NCBI RefSeq assembly: GCF_900187125.1
Contig: NZ_LT906468.1
Location: forward strand, 682,001-746,000
From: Sphingobacterium mizutaii
GTDB lineage: Bacteria > Bacteroidota > Bacteroidia > Sphingobacteriales > Sphingobacteriaceae
Reading direction: 5' to 3'
Length of the DNA: 64,000 nt
The first letter of the stretch is position 1. Each line of letters starts with the position of its first letter. The position numbers and the translations under genes are program-made. Below are positions 1 through 8,747 of the stretch, piece by piece. The notes under the pieces are model-generated. The model did no database searches. It was not told where the DNA came from and saw only the letters and a program-made list of their open reading frames with translations.

Positions 1-49
1 CGAATATTGACATTGAAAATTATCATCGCTAATGCGAAAAAAAAGCACA

Positions 50-226
50 AAAAAAAGACTTGTCGTGGGCATGGTGACAAGTCTTTAATCAAAATTAGTT
101 TATAATTGGATAGAATAATTCTTTTCGTAGTTTTAAGACTTTCCGGTCTATCATGTTTAGTAATTTGTAGTTGGCTATTAACCGTGAGTGGAAGCTCACT
201 TATTAATATCATTCATTCCCCTTTAC
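50..226 (-). ncRNA. Candidate leftward leader or small RNA ending in a strong terminator
   Basis: No convincing protein gene lies on either strand here, but the minus strand shows a complete-looking transcription unit. A TATGTTTG -7 box (238..231) has a TTG 20 nt upstream (261..259), and an 11-bp hairpin (arms 54-64 and 76-86) is followed on the minus strand by eight T. Between them are a 5-bp hairpin GTGAG/CTCAC (184-199) and a 19-codon ORF (154..95, starts MIDRKVLK, ends FYPIIN). It may be a stand-alone structured RNA of about 175 nt, or a leader/attenuator for a gene starting near position 26 and running off the left edge. Inferred from sequence signals only. Confidence 0.4.
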
Positions 227-230
227 ATCA

Positions 231-261
231 CAAACATAGAGCTTTAATTACGATGACACAA
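231..261 (-). promoter_or_regulatory. Bacteroidota-type promoter of the left-edge RNA
   Basis: TTG at 261..259, a 20-nt spacer, and TATGTTTG at 238..231 on the minus strand match the TTG/TAnnTTTG pattern of the Bacteroidota primary sigma factor. The predicted start is near 225. Confidence 0.4.
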
Positions 262-592
262 GATGTTTTTTAAAAAAAAGTAAGTGATTACTTAATTGTA
301 AAAAGGGATTTTTTGTCCTATTTCTTCATGATTTATTCATCGTTTCTTAATAAAAAAGCGCTGAAAATTTTCCGGTTGAAAATCTGTAAATGCTTGTTTA
401 ACACTATGCTAAAACGGAAAAGCTTTAACAATAATTAACATTTTGCTTTTGCGGGAAATTCTAGCGGAGTTCTCCAAAAATTAACCAAAAAAGAACAGAA
501 AATTCACAAGGTTTTTTTAAAAAATTATTGAAAGTCGGAAAAATAAAATTGCTGAAATGAATAAGTAATTGTAATTATTGTTGGAAATACTA

Positions 593-623
593 AAAATGCA
601 AAGGGCTTGTTGCCTTGCATTTT
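593..623. promoter_or_regulatory. Palindrome overlapping the argH -33 box (possible operator)
   Basis: Two perfect 9-bp arms, AAAATGCAA (593-601) and TTGCATTTT (615-623), are separated by 13 nt. The right arm contains the TTG of the argH promoter. This could be a repressor site; the hairpin could also end an upstream transcript, although the T-run is short. No regulator is encoded next to it. Confidence 0.4.
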
Positions 624-644
624 CCTTAGATATTGGTACTTTTG
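615..644 (+). promoter_or_regulatory. argH promoter (TTG-N19-TACTTTTG)
   Basis: TTG at 615-617, a 19-nt spacer and a perfect TAnnTTTG box at 637-644 place the transcription start near 651, about a dozen bases before the argH ATG. This also supports starting argH at 663 rather than at the in-frame TTG at 633, which would lie upstream of the mRNA start. Confidence 0.6.
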
Positions 645-662
645 TTCGACAAGATTTTGAAC

Positions 663-1997
663 ATGAAGATTTGGCAAAAAAATATTGATGTAGATTCCTT
701 TGTGGAAACCTTTACCGTAGGACAAGACCGTGAAATGGACATGAACTTGGCAGCCGCCGATGTACTTGGTTCGTTGGCTCATACCAAAATGCTCAACAGC
801 ATAGGCTTAATGACCGAACAAGATTTAGTCGAGGTGCAAAAAGAGTTCAAGAATATCTACAAAGAAATATTGGCCGGAAATTTCATGATCGAGGATAGCG
901 TTGAAGATGTGCATTCCCAAGTGGAGATGATGCTGACCGAACGCATTGGTGAAGCCGGTAAAAAGATCCATTCAGGCCGTTCCAGGAATGATCAGGTTCT
1001 AGTTGACCTTAAATTGTATTTCAGGTCCGAAATCGAAAGCATCTTTAAGAATACCGAAGAACTGTTCAATCAATTGATCAGCCTGAGCAATCAGTACAAA
1101 GCTGTTCTGATGCCCGGTTATACGCACCTTCAGATCGCTATGCCATCATCTTTTGGTTTATGGTTCGGTGCTTATGCGGAGAGTCTGGTGGATGATCTGC
1201 AACTGTTGAAAGCGGCATGGAATGTCTGCAACAAGAATCCTCTGGGTTCAGCAGCAGGCTATGGATCATCTTTTCCATTGAACAGAACGATGACCACCAA
1301 TTTATTGGGATTTGAAGACCTTAACTATAATGTGGTTTATGCACAGATGGGTAGGGGAAAAACCGAAAGGATCCTTGCGCAAGCCATGAGTTCGATTGCC
1401 GCAACATTGGCAAAATTTGCCATGGATGTTACCCTTTTCATCAACCAGAATTTTGGGTTTATCTCCTTTCCGGCACACCTGACAACAGGTTCTTCCATTA
1501 TGCCACATAAAAAGAACCCCGATGTGTTTGAATTGATCCGTTCGCGTTGCAATAAGATACAGGCTCTGCCTAATGAAATTGCGATGATGACCACCAATCT
1601 TCCGGTTGGCTACCATCGTGACCTGCAGTTATTGAAAGAAAATCTATTCCCAGCATTCCAATCCCTGAATGATTGCTTGGCAATAGCAAAATATATGTTG
1701 GAGAATATTACCATCAAAAATAATATCCTGGATGATCCGAAATACGATTATTTATTCTCGGTGGAGGTGGTAAATAATGAAGTGTTGAACGGAGTGCCAT
1801 TCCGCGAAGCTTACCGCAAAATCGGTCTGGATATCGAAGAAGGTAAATTCCAACCAGCTAAAGAAGTAAACCATACCCACGAAGGCAGTATCGGCAACCT
1901 TTGCAATGACCAGATCGAAAGGATGTTTAAAGAAGTGAAAGCAGATTTCGGTTTTGAAAAAGTAGAAGCTGCTTTGGAAAGCCTTTTAGCAGAGTAG
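663..1997 (+). CDS. argH: Argininosuccinate lyase
   Basis: Cytosolic enzyme of the last step of arginine synthesis, splitting argininosuccinate into arginine and fumarate (fumarase/aspartase superfamily). The 444-residue length is normal. Visible family motifs: HSGRSRND (103-110), GYTHLQ around residues 152-157 with the conserved His, and the signature GSSIMPHKKNP (276-286) carrying the catalytic serine loop. The ATG at 663 is chosen over an upstream TTG because the promoter's predicted start lies between them and the family begins near this Met. It is a single-gene unit with its own promoter and a strong terminator (2030-2067); no other arg gene is in the window. A palindrome over its promoter suggests dedicated control. 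The function is secure; the regulation is inferred. Confidence 0.97.
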   Translation: MKIWQKNIDVDSFVETFTVGQDREMDMNLAAADVLGSLAHTKMLNSIGLMTEQDLVEVQKEFKNIYKEILAGNFMIEDSVEDVHSQVEMMLTERIGEAGKKIHSGRSRNDQVLVDLKLYFRSEIESIFKNTEELFNQLISLSNQYKAVLMPGYTHLQIAMPSSFGLWFGAYAESLVDDLQLLKAAWNVCNKNPLGSAAGYGSSFPLNRTMTTNLLGFEDLNYNVVYAQMGRGKTERILAQAMSSIAATLAKFAMDVTLFINQNFGFISFPAHLTTGSSIMPHKKNPDVFELIRSRCNKIQALPNEIAMMTTNLPVGYHRDLQLLKENLFPAFQSLNDCLAIAKYMLENITIKNNILDDPKYDYLFSVEVVNNEVLNGVPFREAYRKIGLDIEEGKFQPAKEVNHTHEGSIGNLCNDQIERMFKEVKADFGFEKVEAALESLLAE

Positions 1998-2029
1998 GTA
2001 TTAGATTTAGACATAAGACACAAGACATA

Positions 2030-2067
2030 AGACATTAGACCTGGAAAGGTTTAATGTCTTTTTTTTG
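2030..2067 (+). terminator. argH terminator
   Basis: A 13-bp stem (arms 2030-2042 and 2047-2059, one G-T pair) with a GGAA loop is followed by eight T. Its outer stem AGACATTA is shared with the terminator at 8443-8477. Confidence 0.8.
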
Positions 2068-2073
2068 TAAGCT

Positions 2074-2268
2074 GAGCGGCATCTCGGCTTCGCTAGATAA
2101 CCGTCGATTCCACTCCTGGTTCAATATCCAGTCGGCTTATGCAATACTCACCAACCAATCTTGCTACCATTCCGGTATAATCTTGTTCCATCCTCCTATC
2201 CCATGAATCCTGGTTCTTTCCCAGATCTTGGTCCATCCTCTTATCCCTTTAATCCTGGTTCAAATCCC
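2074..2268. repeat. Composite intergenic repeat, copy 1
   Basis: Gene-free stretch between argH and the first susC. It holds a module GAGCGGCATCTCGGCTTCGC (from 2074) also found twice near 37.1-37.3 kb, then a roughly 100-nt stretch (2114-2212) that aligns with 8571-8668, then a shorter unit CATCCTCTTATCCCTTTAAT followed by CCTGGTTCAAA that recurs near 62.4 kb and, inverted, near 37.0 kb. No ORF is supported. Likely a family of non-coding interspersed elements. Confidence 0.6.
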
Positions 2269-2385
2269 CCCAATTCCCCCATTAGTTTCCTAGCAAACTT
2301 GTTCTTTTATTAATCATGGCTTAAAGTTCGATTAACATAAGAGGTTTAACATTGCGCAACAATATTTACAATTATTAATATTCTT

Positions 2386-5300
2386 ATGCAACCAAAATTT
2401 ACAAAGCTTTTTTGGCTTTTGTGCGCCGTTGCTATTACTCCAACTTTTGCAGAGGCAGGCCTAAAACCGATCTCCAACCAAACCGAGGTAGTAAAGCAAA
2501 ACCAGATCAGTGGTCGTGTGGTAGACCAGGATGGCAACCCCGTAGCTGGGGCATCAATTTCTAATCTTACCAATCAAAAGGTGGTTCAATCTGATGAGTA
2601 CGGTAATTTTTCAATTGAGGGAAAAGAGGGGGACCAAATTAGAGTAACCTATGTTGGTTTTGAAAGCTTGGTTCAAACGATCAGCAAAACCTCAGGCAAC
2701 TTATTTGAGATGAAAAGTGCAGAGAATGCACTGGAAGAGATTACGATTTCCATTGGTTACCAAAAGATCCGTAAGTCTGATTTGACCGGGGCGATTGCCA
2801 GTGTGAAAGCTGATGAGTTAAACTTGACTTCGCCTAAATTATCGCAAGCTTTGGTGGGAAAGGTTGCAGGGGTTCAAGTTTCCCAGACTTCTGGTGCGCC
2901 TTATGATGGTACTAAAATCCGTGTTCGTGGTGTAGGTTCCGTAAATGCGGGTTCCGATCCTTTATATGTCATTGATGGATACCCTGCTGGGAACAACCTA
3001 AACATAAATCCTAATGATATTGAATCCATTGATGTCTTGAAAGATGCGGCATCTGCTGCCATCTATGGATCTAGAGCGGCAGGCGGGGTTGTATTGATCA
3101 CAACCAAAAGAGGAAAGCAAGGAAAGAATAATATAGATTATGAAGTTCTTGCTGGATTCGGTCAATTGTCGAAGAAAGTAGACTTGTTGAATTCAGAAGA
3201 GTTTATCGACTTATTGATTGATGGTAGAAACAATACCTACAAAGATCTAGTATTGGGAAGGGGACAAACTTGGACCGATAATATGAGGTTTGACAGTAAT
3301 GAACTTCGGGTATCCAAAGTCGGAAATGCAGGCGCCATCACTATTCCTGAAGAGTACTATGATTTTGCTACTGGGACGCCCAAAAAAGCAAAGTATGATA
3401 CAGATTGGCAAGATGAGTTGTATAGAAATGCGCCTTTTCAACGACATAATGTTTCAGTATCTGGAGGAAATGAAAACAACAGATATTTTGTAAGTGGATC
3501 ATATCAGAACCAAGATGGAATCATGTTGGCTACTGGCCAAAAAGTATTCAATTTTAGAACCAATGTGGATTCTAAAGTGACCAATTGGTTGAATATCGGT
3601 GCGAACGTATCCTTCACGTATAATGATAATAATGAAGTAACCACGGGTCGTTATGACCGTAGTCCATCGATGGCGGCGCTGATCTATCTGCCTACCTTGC
3701 CAGCATACAACGAGGATGGATCCTATGCCAAATACCTGATGGCTGAATTGGGCGCCAATAATTATGGGATCCAAAACCCTGAAAACCCAATGGCTTATGT
3801 GTCTGAAGTAAAGAATAACCGTAAAGGAAAAAGAGGGCTTTATAATGCATTTGCAGACTTTAAGCTTATGGAAGGTTTGAATTTCAAATTGAATGGTGGT
3901 TTGTCTACCTACGATGAGAAATATGACTATTACCGTCCGACCAGCATTTCAAGTGGAAACTATGCGCCATACAGTGATCAAGCTAAGACAGCTGCTTATG
4001 CCGATGCATTGACCAAAAGTTCAATAGATAAATTATTAGAGGCTACTTTAAACTATAATAAAACTTTTGGAGAGAAACACCATATCATGGGTTTACTAGG
4101 CTATTCAGCACAGCAAACAGATTTAGATTATGTAGGGGTGAGAGCAAGGGGTTTTCAAAATGATGCCATAGACGAGATTACCAATAAAGGTGCTGATCCT
4201 TCTAATTTTCAATTATTGGCAGATAATACCTTTAAGCGTAGGACGACCATGATGTCTTATTTTGGTCGGGTAAACTATTCCTACAAATCAAAATATTTCT
4301 TGTCGGCAACCTATCGTAGAGATGCTTCGTCGAGGTTTGGTCCGAACAGTAAATGGGCGGATTTCCCTTCTTTTTCTGCAGGATGGACCATTTCAAATGA
4401 AGAGTTCTATGATAATTGGTTAGGTGCAGGGTCTACCTTGAAAATGCGTGCAAGTTGGGGCCAGAGCGGGAACAACAATATTGGAGATTATAGAGCCATT
4501 ACTGTTTACAGCAATCCAGGTGGCGTAATTATTGGAAATAAAGTGGCTACCGCATATTGGCCAGATGCCATGCGCGACCCGAACCTAAGTTGGGAAACCA
4601 CTTCGCAGTCCAATGTGGGTCTTGATATAGGATTGTTAAGGGGAACGCTGAATGTGATGACCAACTTCTATTTAAGTCAATCGTCGAACTTATTATTTAA
4701 CCAACCAACCACAGCGGTATCCGGTACAACAACAATTTTGACCAACCTACCGAACAGTAAGGTGGAAAACAAAGGCTTTGATGTGCAGCTAGATGCGGCA
4801 ATCATTAGAAAAGAAAACTTTGATTTTGGCTTTAGCGGAAATATCAATGTCAACAGAAATAAGGTACTGGATCTAGGTGGCGCTTCAACCATTATGACCA
4901 ATGGTGCTGAACGTTCGTATTTGACGCACATCACACAAGAGGGTAGTCCAATCGGGATGTTCTACGGATTTAAAGTAGCGGGAATTGCTACTGAGGAGAA
5001 TTACAAAACTGTTGCCCCTTCATCCGCTTCAACCACTCCGTTACAACCGGGTGATCTATATTTTGAGGATGTGGACGGAAATGGCGTAGTAAACGATGAG
5101 GATAAACGAATAATAGGAAATCCACATCCTGATTTCACTTATGGATTTGCATTGGATGCGCGCTATAAGAATTTTGATATCAGGACCTCTTTTAATGGTT
5201 CGCAAGGGAACAAGGTGCTTGATGGATATGATTATTATCTATACAACATGGAAGGATCAGGAAACCAATATGCCGATGTGGCACAACGCTATCGCTCAGC

Positions 5301-5637
5301 TCAAAACCCTGGAAATGGAAAGGTTTACCGTGCTGCTCGTGGTGGTACCCAAAGTAACAGTACCCGCCTATCTACATTTTATCTGCAAGACGGATCCTAT
5401 TTGAGGATGACCAATATTATCCTTGGCTATACCTTACCATCAGCAGTTGCTCAAAAATGGACCTTAGCTGGAGTTAGGGTGTATGCAAGTGTGGATAACC
5501 CATTTACCCTAACAAAATATAAGGGATATAATCCTGAGCCGGATTATGATCAACGTGGAAATTTGACACCTGGGGTTGATTATGGTTTGTACCCATTGGT
5601 GCGCACTTATAACCTTGGATTGAAAGTAACCTTTTAA
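2386..5637 (+). CDS. SusC/RagA-type TonB-dependent outer-membrane transporter 1
   Basis: Outer-membrane barrel that, with its SusD lipoprotein, takes up a bulky nutrient using TonB energy. The 1083 residues show a signal peptide (about 1-23, ending AEA), a carboxypeptidase-D-like beta domain (about 40-110), a plug with the typical DPLYVIDGYP (191-200) and the run DIESIDVLKDAASAAIYGSR (211-230), then a barrel ending in aromatic VTF, as usual for outer-membrane insertion. It begins a three-gene operon with a SusD (10-nt gap) and a YdcF-like protein. No glycosidase, sulfatase, ECF sigma or anti-sigma gene lies beside it, so the substrate cannot be named. No good promoter was found in the AT-rich leader; there are only imperfect boxes. 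Confidence 0.95.
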   Translation: MQPKFTKLFWLLCAVAITPTFAEAGLKPISNQTEVVKQNQISGRVVDQDGNPVAGASISNLTNQKVVQSDEYGNFSIEGKEGDQIRVTYVGFESLVQTISKTSGNLFEMKSAENALEEITISIGYQKIRKSDLTGAIASVKADELNLTSPKLSQALVGKVAGVQVSQTSGAPYDGTKIRVRGVGSVNAGSDPLYVIDGYPAGNNLNINPNDIESIDVLKDAASAAIYGSRAAGGVVLITTKRGKQGKNNIDYEVLAGFGQLSKKVDLLNSEEFIDLLIDGRNNTYKDLVLGRGQTWTDNMRFDSNELRVSKVGNAGAITIPEEYYDFATGTPKKAKYDTDWQDELYRNAPFQRHNVSVSGGNENNRYFVSGSYQNQDGIMLATGQKVFNFRTNVDSKVTNWLNIGANVSFTYNDNNEVTTGRYDRSPSMAALIYLPTLPAYNEDGSYAKYLMAELGANNYGIQNPENPMAYVSEVKNNRKGKRGLYNAFADFKLMEGLNFKLNGGLSTYDEKYDYYRPTSISSGNYAPYSDQAKTAAYADALTKSSIDKLLEATLNYNKTFGEKHHIMGLLGYSAQQTDLDYVGVRARGFQNDAIDEITNKGADPSNFQLLADNTFKRRTTMMSYFGRVNYSYKSKYFLSATYRRDASSRFGPNSKWADFPSFSAGWTISNEEFYDNWLGAGSTLKMRASWGQSGNNNIGDYRAITVYSNPGGVIIGNKVATAYWPDAMRDPNLSWETTSQSNVGLDIGLLRGTLNVMTNFYLSQSSNLLFNQPTTAVSGTTTILTNLPNSKVENKGFDVQLDAAIIRKENFDFGFSGNINVNRNKVLDLGGASTIMTNGAERSYLTHITQEGSPIGMFYGFKVAGIATEENYKTVAPSSASTTPLQPGDLYFEDVDGNGVVNDEDKRIIGNPHPDFTYGFALDARYKNFDIRTSFNGSQGNKVLDGYDYYLYNMEGSGNQYADVAQRYRSAQNPGNGKVYRAARGGTQSNSTRLSTFYLQDGSYLRMTNIILGYTLPSAVAQKWTLAGVRVYASVDNPFTLTKYKGYNPEPDYDQRGNLTPGVDYGLYPLVRTYNLGLKVTF

Positions 5638-5647
5638 AAAGAATTTT

Positions 5648-7168
5648 ATGAAAAAGAGATATTTATTGCCCCTAGCGTTGTTGTTGTTTAGTTCTTGTTC
5701 GAAAGACTTTTTGAATCAAGATGACCCCAATGCCGTTACTATTCAAAATTATTATAAAACTGAAAATGATGTTTTACTAGCTGTCAATGGGCTTTATCAA
5801 GGTCTTCGATTGGGATCGACGATCGGAGAAGGCAGTACAATGTATAATGAAGAACGATCTGATAATTCAGGAAGGAATGATAACCAATCTTCTGCTGGTG
5901 AACCTTTTCAATTCAATGATTTTTCGATTCTCCCTAGTAATACCTATCTGAAAACGCATTGGTCAGCAATGTATGACGCGATTTCGAGATGTAATGTGCT
6001 GTTGACGCATGTTGATAAGGTGGAGTTTTCTGACGCGAATCTGAAAGAAAGATACAAAGCCGAGGCGAAGTTTGTCCGTGCACTTTTGTATTTCCACATG
6101 GTTAGGAAGTTTGGCGATATTCCTTTGTCGACGGTGGAGATCACGACGAAAGAACAAGCAGAGGAGTTGGCCTTCAGACAAAAAGAAAAAGTGGTCTATG
6201 ATCAGATTGTGAAGGACCTCACTGAAGCCTTGGCTACAGATTTACCAGATACACAACATGACTATGCTGTAGGAAGAACTTCTAAGGCGGCGGTGAATGC
6301 TATTCTTGGTCAGGTCTATTTAACCATGGGGTCCACCATGGCGGAGAACAAGCAAGCGAATTTCCAAAAGGCTGAGCAATATCTGACTGCTTCTTATGGA
6401 TTGAGAAAGTTTGGTAAGTTGACTGAAATCCCTTATTCGGATGTCTTTGATGTAAACCAAAAAAGTACCTGTAAGGAATTGATCTTCCAAGTACAATACT
6501 TGGCAGGTGATCAGACTTATAGTTCCAGTATTGCCAGGAATTATCAGGCTCGTGGTGAGACCATCAACTCTCAATTTAAATCCACTGGTTCAGGAGAGGT
6601 CGTAAAATTGGATTTAGTGAAAGACTATGAGGATAAGGATGTGCGTAAGGATTTCTCTGTGAAGTTTGCAAAAAGCCCACAGGTGAAGGATTACTTCGTG
6701 ACCAAATTTAGGGATGTTAGCACAGCAGCAGGTACGACTGGATGGGGAGGAAATGACTGGATCTTGATTCGATATGCAGATGTTATGTTGTTATTGGCTG
6801 AAACCAAAATGAACTTAGGTAAGAATGCGGAGGCTATAACCTTGTTGAATGAAGTGCGTTCTAGAGCTGGTTTGCCATCGTATCAGGATGCCATGAAACA
6901 CGCTGATTATGCATCAAAATATCCAAGCTTAAAAGAGGCGATCTTGCATGAAAGAAGGGCTGAACTTGCTTTTGAGAACCATCGTTGGTTTGATTTAGTA
7001 AGAAACTATAATGCTCAGGAATTGGTGAACTATTTCAAAAAGAAAAGTCAGGATGATTATGGCAATGCCAAGTTGTCAAACATCAGTACGAAGGATCGTT
7101 ACTATCCAATTCCATTTGATGAATACAAATTAAACCCAGAGAAAATGTATCAAAACCCAGGATATTAA
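5648..7168 (+). CDS. SusD/RagB-family surface lipoprotein 1
   Basis: Substrate-binding lid of the SusCD transporter, anchored in the outer membrane. The N-terminus MKKRYLLPLALLLFSSC is a lipoprotein signal with the lipid-attachment Cys at residue 17. The 506-residue length and the C-terminal features (a repeat-like WILIRYADVMLLLAET segment, then ERRAELAFENHRWFDLVR and a final YPIPFDEYKLNP) are typical of SusD proteins. The start lies 10 nt after susC and the stop 5 nt before the YdcF-like gene, so the three are almost surely co-transcribed. The ligand is unknown. Confidence 0.94.
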   Translation: MKKRYLLPLALLLFSSCSKDFLNQDDPNAVTIQNYYKTENDVLLAVNGLYQGLRLGSTIGEGSTMYNEERSDNSGRNDNQSSAGEPFQFNDFSILPSNTYLKTHWSAMYDAISRCNVLLTHVDKVEFSDANLKERYKAEAKFVRALLYFHMVRKFGDIPLSTVEITTKEQAEELAFRQKEKVVYDQIVKDLTEALATDLPDTQHDYAVGRTSKAAVNAILGQVYLTMGSTMAENKQANFQKAEQYLTASYGLRKFGKLTEIPYSDVFDVNQKSTCKELIFQVQYLAGDQTYSSSIARNYQARGETINSQFKSTGSGEVVKLDLVKDYEDKDVRKDFSVKFAKSPQVKDYFVTKFRDVSTAAGTTGWGGNDWILIRYADVMLLLAETKMNLGKNAEAITLLNEVRSRAGLPSYQDAMKHADYASKYPSLKEAILHERRAELAFENHRWFDLVRNYNAQELVNYFKKKSQDDYGNAKLSNISTKDRYYPIPFDEYKLNPEKMYQNPGY

Positions 7169-7173
7169 TAGGG

Positions 7174-8418
7174 ATGAAAAACATTGTTAACAGAATAATA
7201 ATCATGCTGTTAGGGGTCTATTTCGTGCAGACCTCTAATGCGCAAGATATTCGAACGGAAGCCACCCCACAAGACTGGGTGATTTCTAAGAATTACTATG
7301 CTAGCTATTTGTTGTTAAAGGATCCTGAACTGAGCAAAAAGCTGTTCACAGATGCCCAAATAAAGGAGCTGCTGAGCAAGCGCGAGCAAAGGTTTAACCA
7401 ATCAAAATCATGTGCGGATTTAAACTGCATGTTGATGGCCTTTAAATGGTCGGATGGAGAGATAGAAGGCATGAAGTCGGCATTTGAGAAATTAATGGTT
7501 TCTATGCCAGCGCTAAGGCAGTTGGTTCAGGATAAATTGGTTCCTTCCAATACCTATGGTCTAGGAGGGAAAGAAGATCCAAAGGCTTATTTGGTGAAGG
7601 CCATTGCCCAAGACATGAAATTCCAGAATTATGTAATCGATGTTTATGCAGGTGGTCAAAAACCGAATTATCCCAAGATTGATTCCATTTCTTTTGATGT
7701 CACAAACAAGGTTTTTTTGACTTTGTTGAAAGATGTTCGCCAAGATGTGTTGAAGGATTGTAAGGAGCCCTATCAATTTGCTTTTATGAGCATGTTTACA
7801 GCGGTTAGGCTGTTGGAGATCAATGAGCGGATGGATGCAGCACAATTAGAACCTTTGATGGATGGAGAAAACAAGAAGGCTTTTGAGGCAATTAAATCGG
7901 TAGATTTTGAACAATATCCCTATAGTCTTTTATTGGTTTTAGGAGCGGGACCCAATGTATACGATCAACCTATCAGTCCAGGCGGGATGTTAAGAGCTAG
8001 AATGGCTGCAAGAGCATATTTTGATAAGCAAGCGCCATTTATTGTTCTGTCAGGCGGTAGGGTTCATCCGTACAAGACCCCATATATTGAGGCCATCGAA
8101 ATGAAAAAGTATTTGGTGGAAAACCTATTTGTCCCTGAAGAAGCGATAATTATAGATCCCCATGCAAGGCATACCACGACAAACCTGAGAAATACAGCTA
8201 GGATCATGTTAAAGTATGGCTTTCCAGAGGGAAAATATGCCATGGTGACCAGTAGCGAGGCCCATATAGACTTTGTAGAGAAGATGGCTGACCGATGTAT
8301 CAAGGAATTAGGCTATGTGCCTTATGAATTAGGAAAACGTATCAATGATGTCGTATTGGAATTTAAACCAAAGCTGGAGTCCATGACCATTGATGCCGAT
8401 GAGCCATTGGATCCGTAA
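7174..8418 (+). CDS. Exported YdcF/DUF218-domain protein in a SusCD operon
   Basis: A 414-residue protein with a signal peptide (about 1-23, ending SNAQ), so exported to the periplasm. The N-terminal half (about 24-245) is a helical region I do not recognise, with a CADLNC pair. The C-terminal part is a YdcF/SanA/ElyC-like DUF218 domain: YSLLLVLGAG, then FIVLSGGR, an acidic EAIEMKKYL, and late TTTNLRNTAR and MVTSSEAH motifs. DUF218 proteins of other bacteria are tied to envelope functions, but no reaction is firmly known. It starts 5 nt after susD, so it probably serves the same uptake system, perhaps processing the ligand. A second, short DUF218 protein without a signal sits at 32074-32568. 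Confidence 0.8.
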   Translation: MKNIVNRIIIMLLGVYFVQTSNAQDIRTEATPQDWVISKNYYASYLLLKDPELSKKLFTDAQIKELLSKREQRFNQSKSCADLNCMLMAFKWSDGEIEGMKSAFEKLMVSMPALRQLVQDKLVPSNTYGLGGKEDPKAYLVKAIAQDMKFQNYVIDVYAGGQKPNYPKIDSISFDVTNKVFLTLLKDVRQDVLKDCKEPYQFAFMSMFTAVRLLEINERMDAAQLEPLMDGENKKAFEAIKSVDFEQYPYSLLLVLGAGPNVYDQPISPGGMLRARMAARAYFDKQAPFIVLSGGRVHPYKTPYIEAIEMKKYLVENLFVPEEAIIIDPHARHTTTNLRNTARIMLKYGFPEGKYAMVTSSEAHIDFVEKMADRCIKELGYVPYELGKRINDVVLEFKPKLESMTIDADEPLDP

Positions 8419-8442
8419 GGGAGACATAAGACAATAGACAAA

Positions 8443-8477
8443 AGACATTAGACCTATCAGCGTCTAATGTCTTTTTT
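8443..8477 (+). terminator. Terminator of the SusCD-YdcF operon
   Basis: A perfect 11-bp stem AGACATTAGAC/GTCTAATGTCT (8443-8453, 8462-8472) is followed by six T. The same stem sequence is used behind argH. Confidence 0.8.
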
Positions 8478-8488
8478 ATTAATATTAA

Positions 8489-8680
8489 TAAGCTGAGTTG
8501 AAATCCGGATCTTGGTCCTTTAATCTTGTGCCGAGTCTCGATGGTTATCGAGTGAAGCAAATCCTGGTTTAATATCCAGCGGGTGTTTGCAATACGTCTA
8601 CCAACCTTGCTATCATTCCGGTGTGATCTTGGTCCATCCTCCAATCCCTTGAATCCTGGTTCAAATCTTACCTTGAATCC
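8489..8680. repeat. Composite intergenic repeat, copy 2
   Basis: A gene-free stretch that aligns, with small gaps, to copy 1: shared blocks include AATATCCAG, TTGCAATAC, CCAACC, TTGCTA, CATTCCGGT, GGTCCATCCTCC and AATCCTGGTTCAAATC. Near 8530-8555 an inverted, diverged copy of the GCTTCGCTCGATAACCGTCGA module is visible. No ORF is supported. Confidence 0.6.
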
Positions 8681-8725
8681 AAGACGCCAAAGATCTCTTG
8701 CCTAATGTCTATTATCTAATGTCCT

Positions 8726-8747
8726 AAAAAAGTCTCAAGACTTTTTT
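8726..8747 (-). terminator. galM terminator overlapping its stop codon
   Basis: A perfect 9-bp stem AAAAAAGTC/GACTTTTTT with a TCAA loop. On the minus strand the galM stop TGA lies in the loop region and the T-run follows at once, so the last codons are part of the terminator. Confidence 0.7.

Noticed and set aside
525..782. Minus-strand ORF of 85 codons overlapping argH
   Set aside because: It covers the argH promoter and 5' end and has no plausible protein features.
2225..2268. tRNA T-arm-like GGTTCAAATCC
   Set aside because: No matching acceptor, D or anticodon arms; the same text occurs in several diverged repeat copies, so it belongs to the repeat family.
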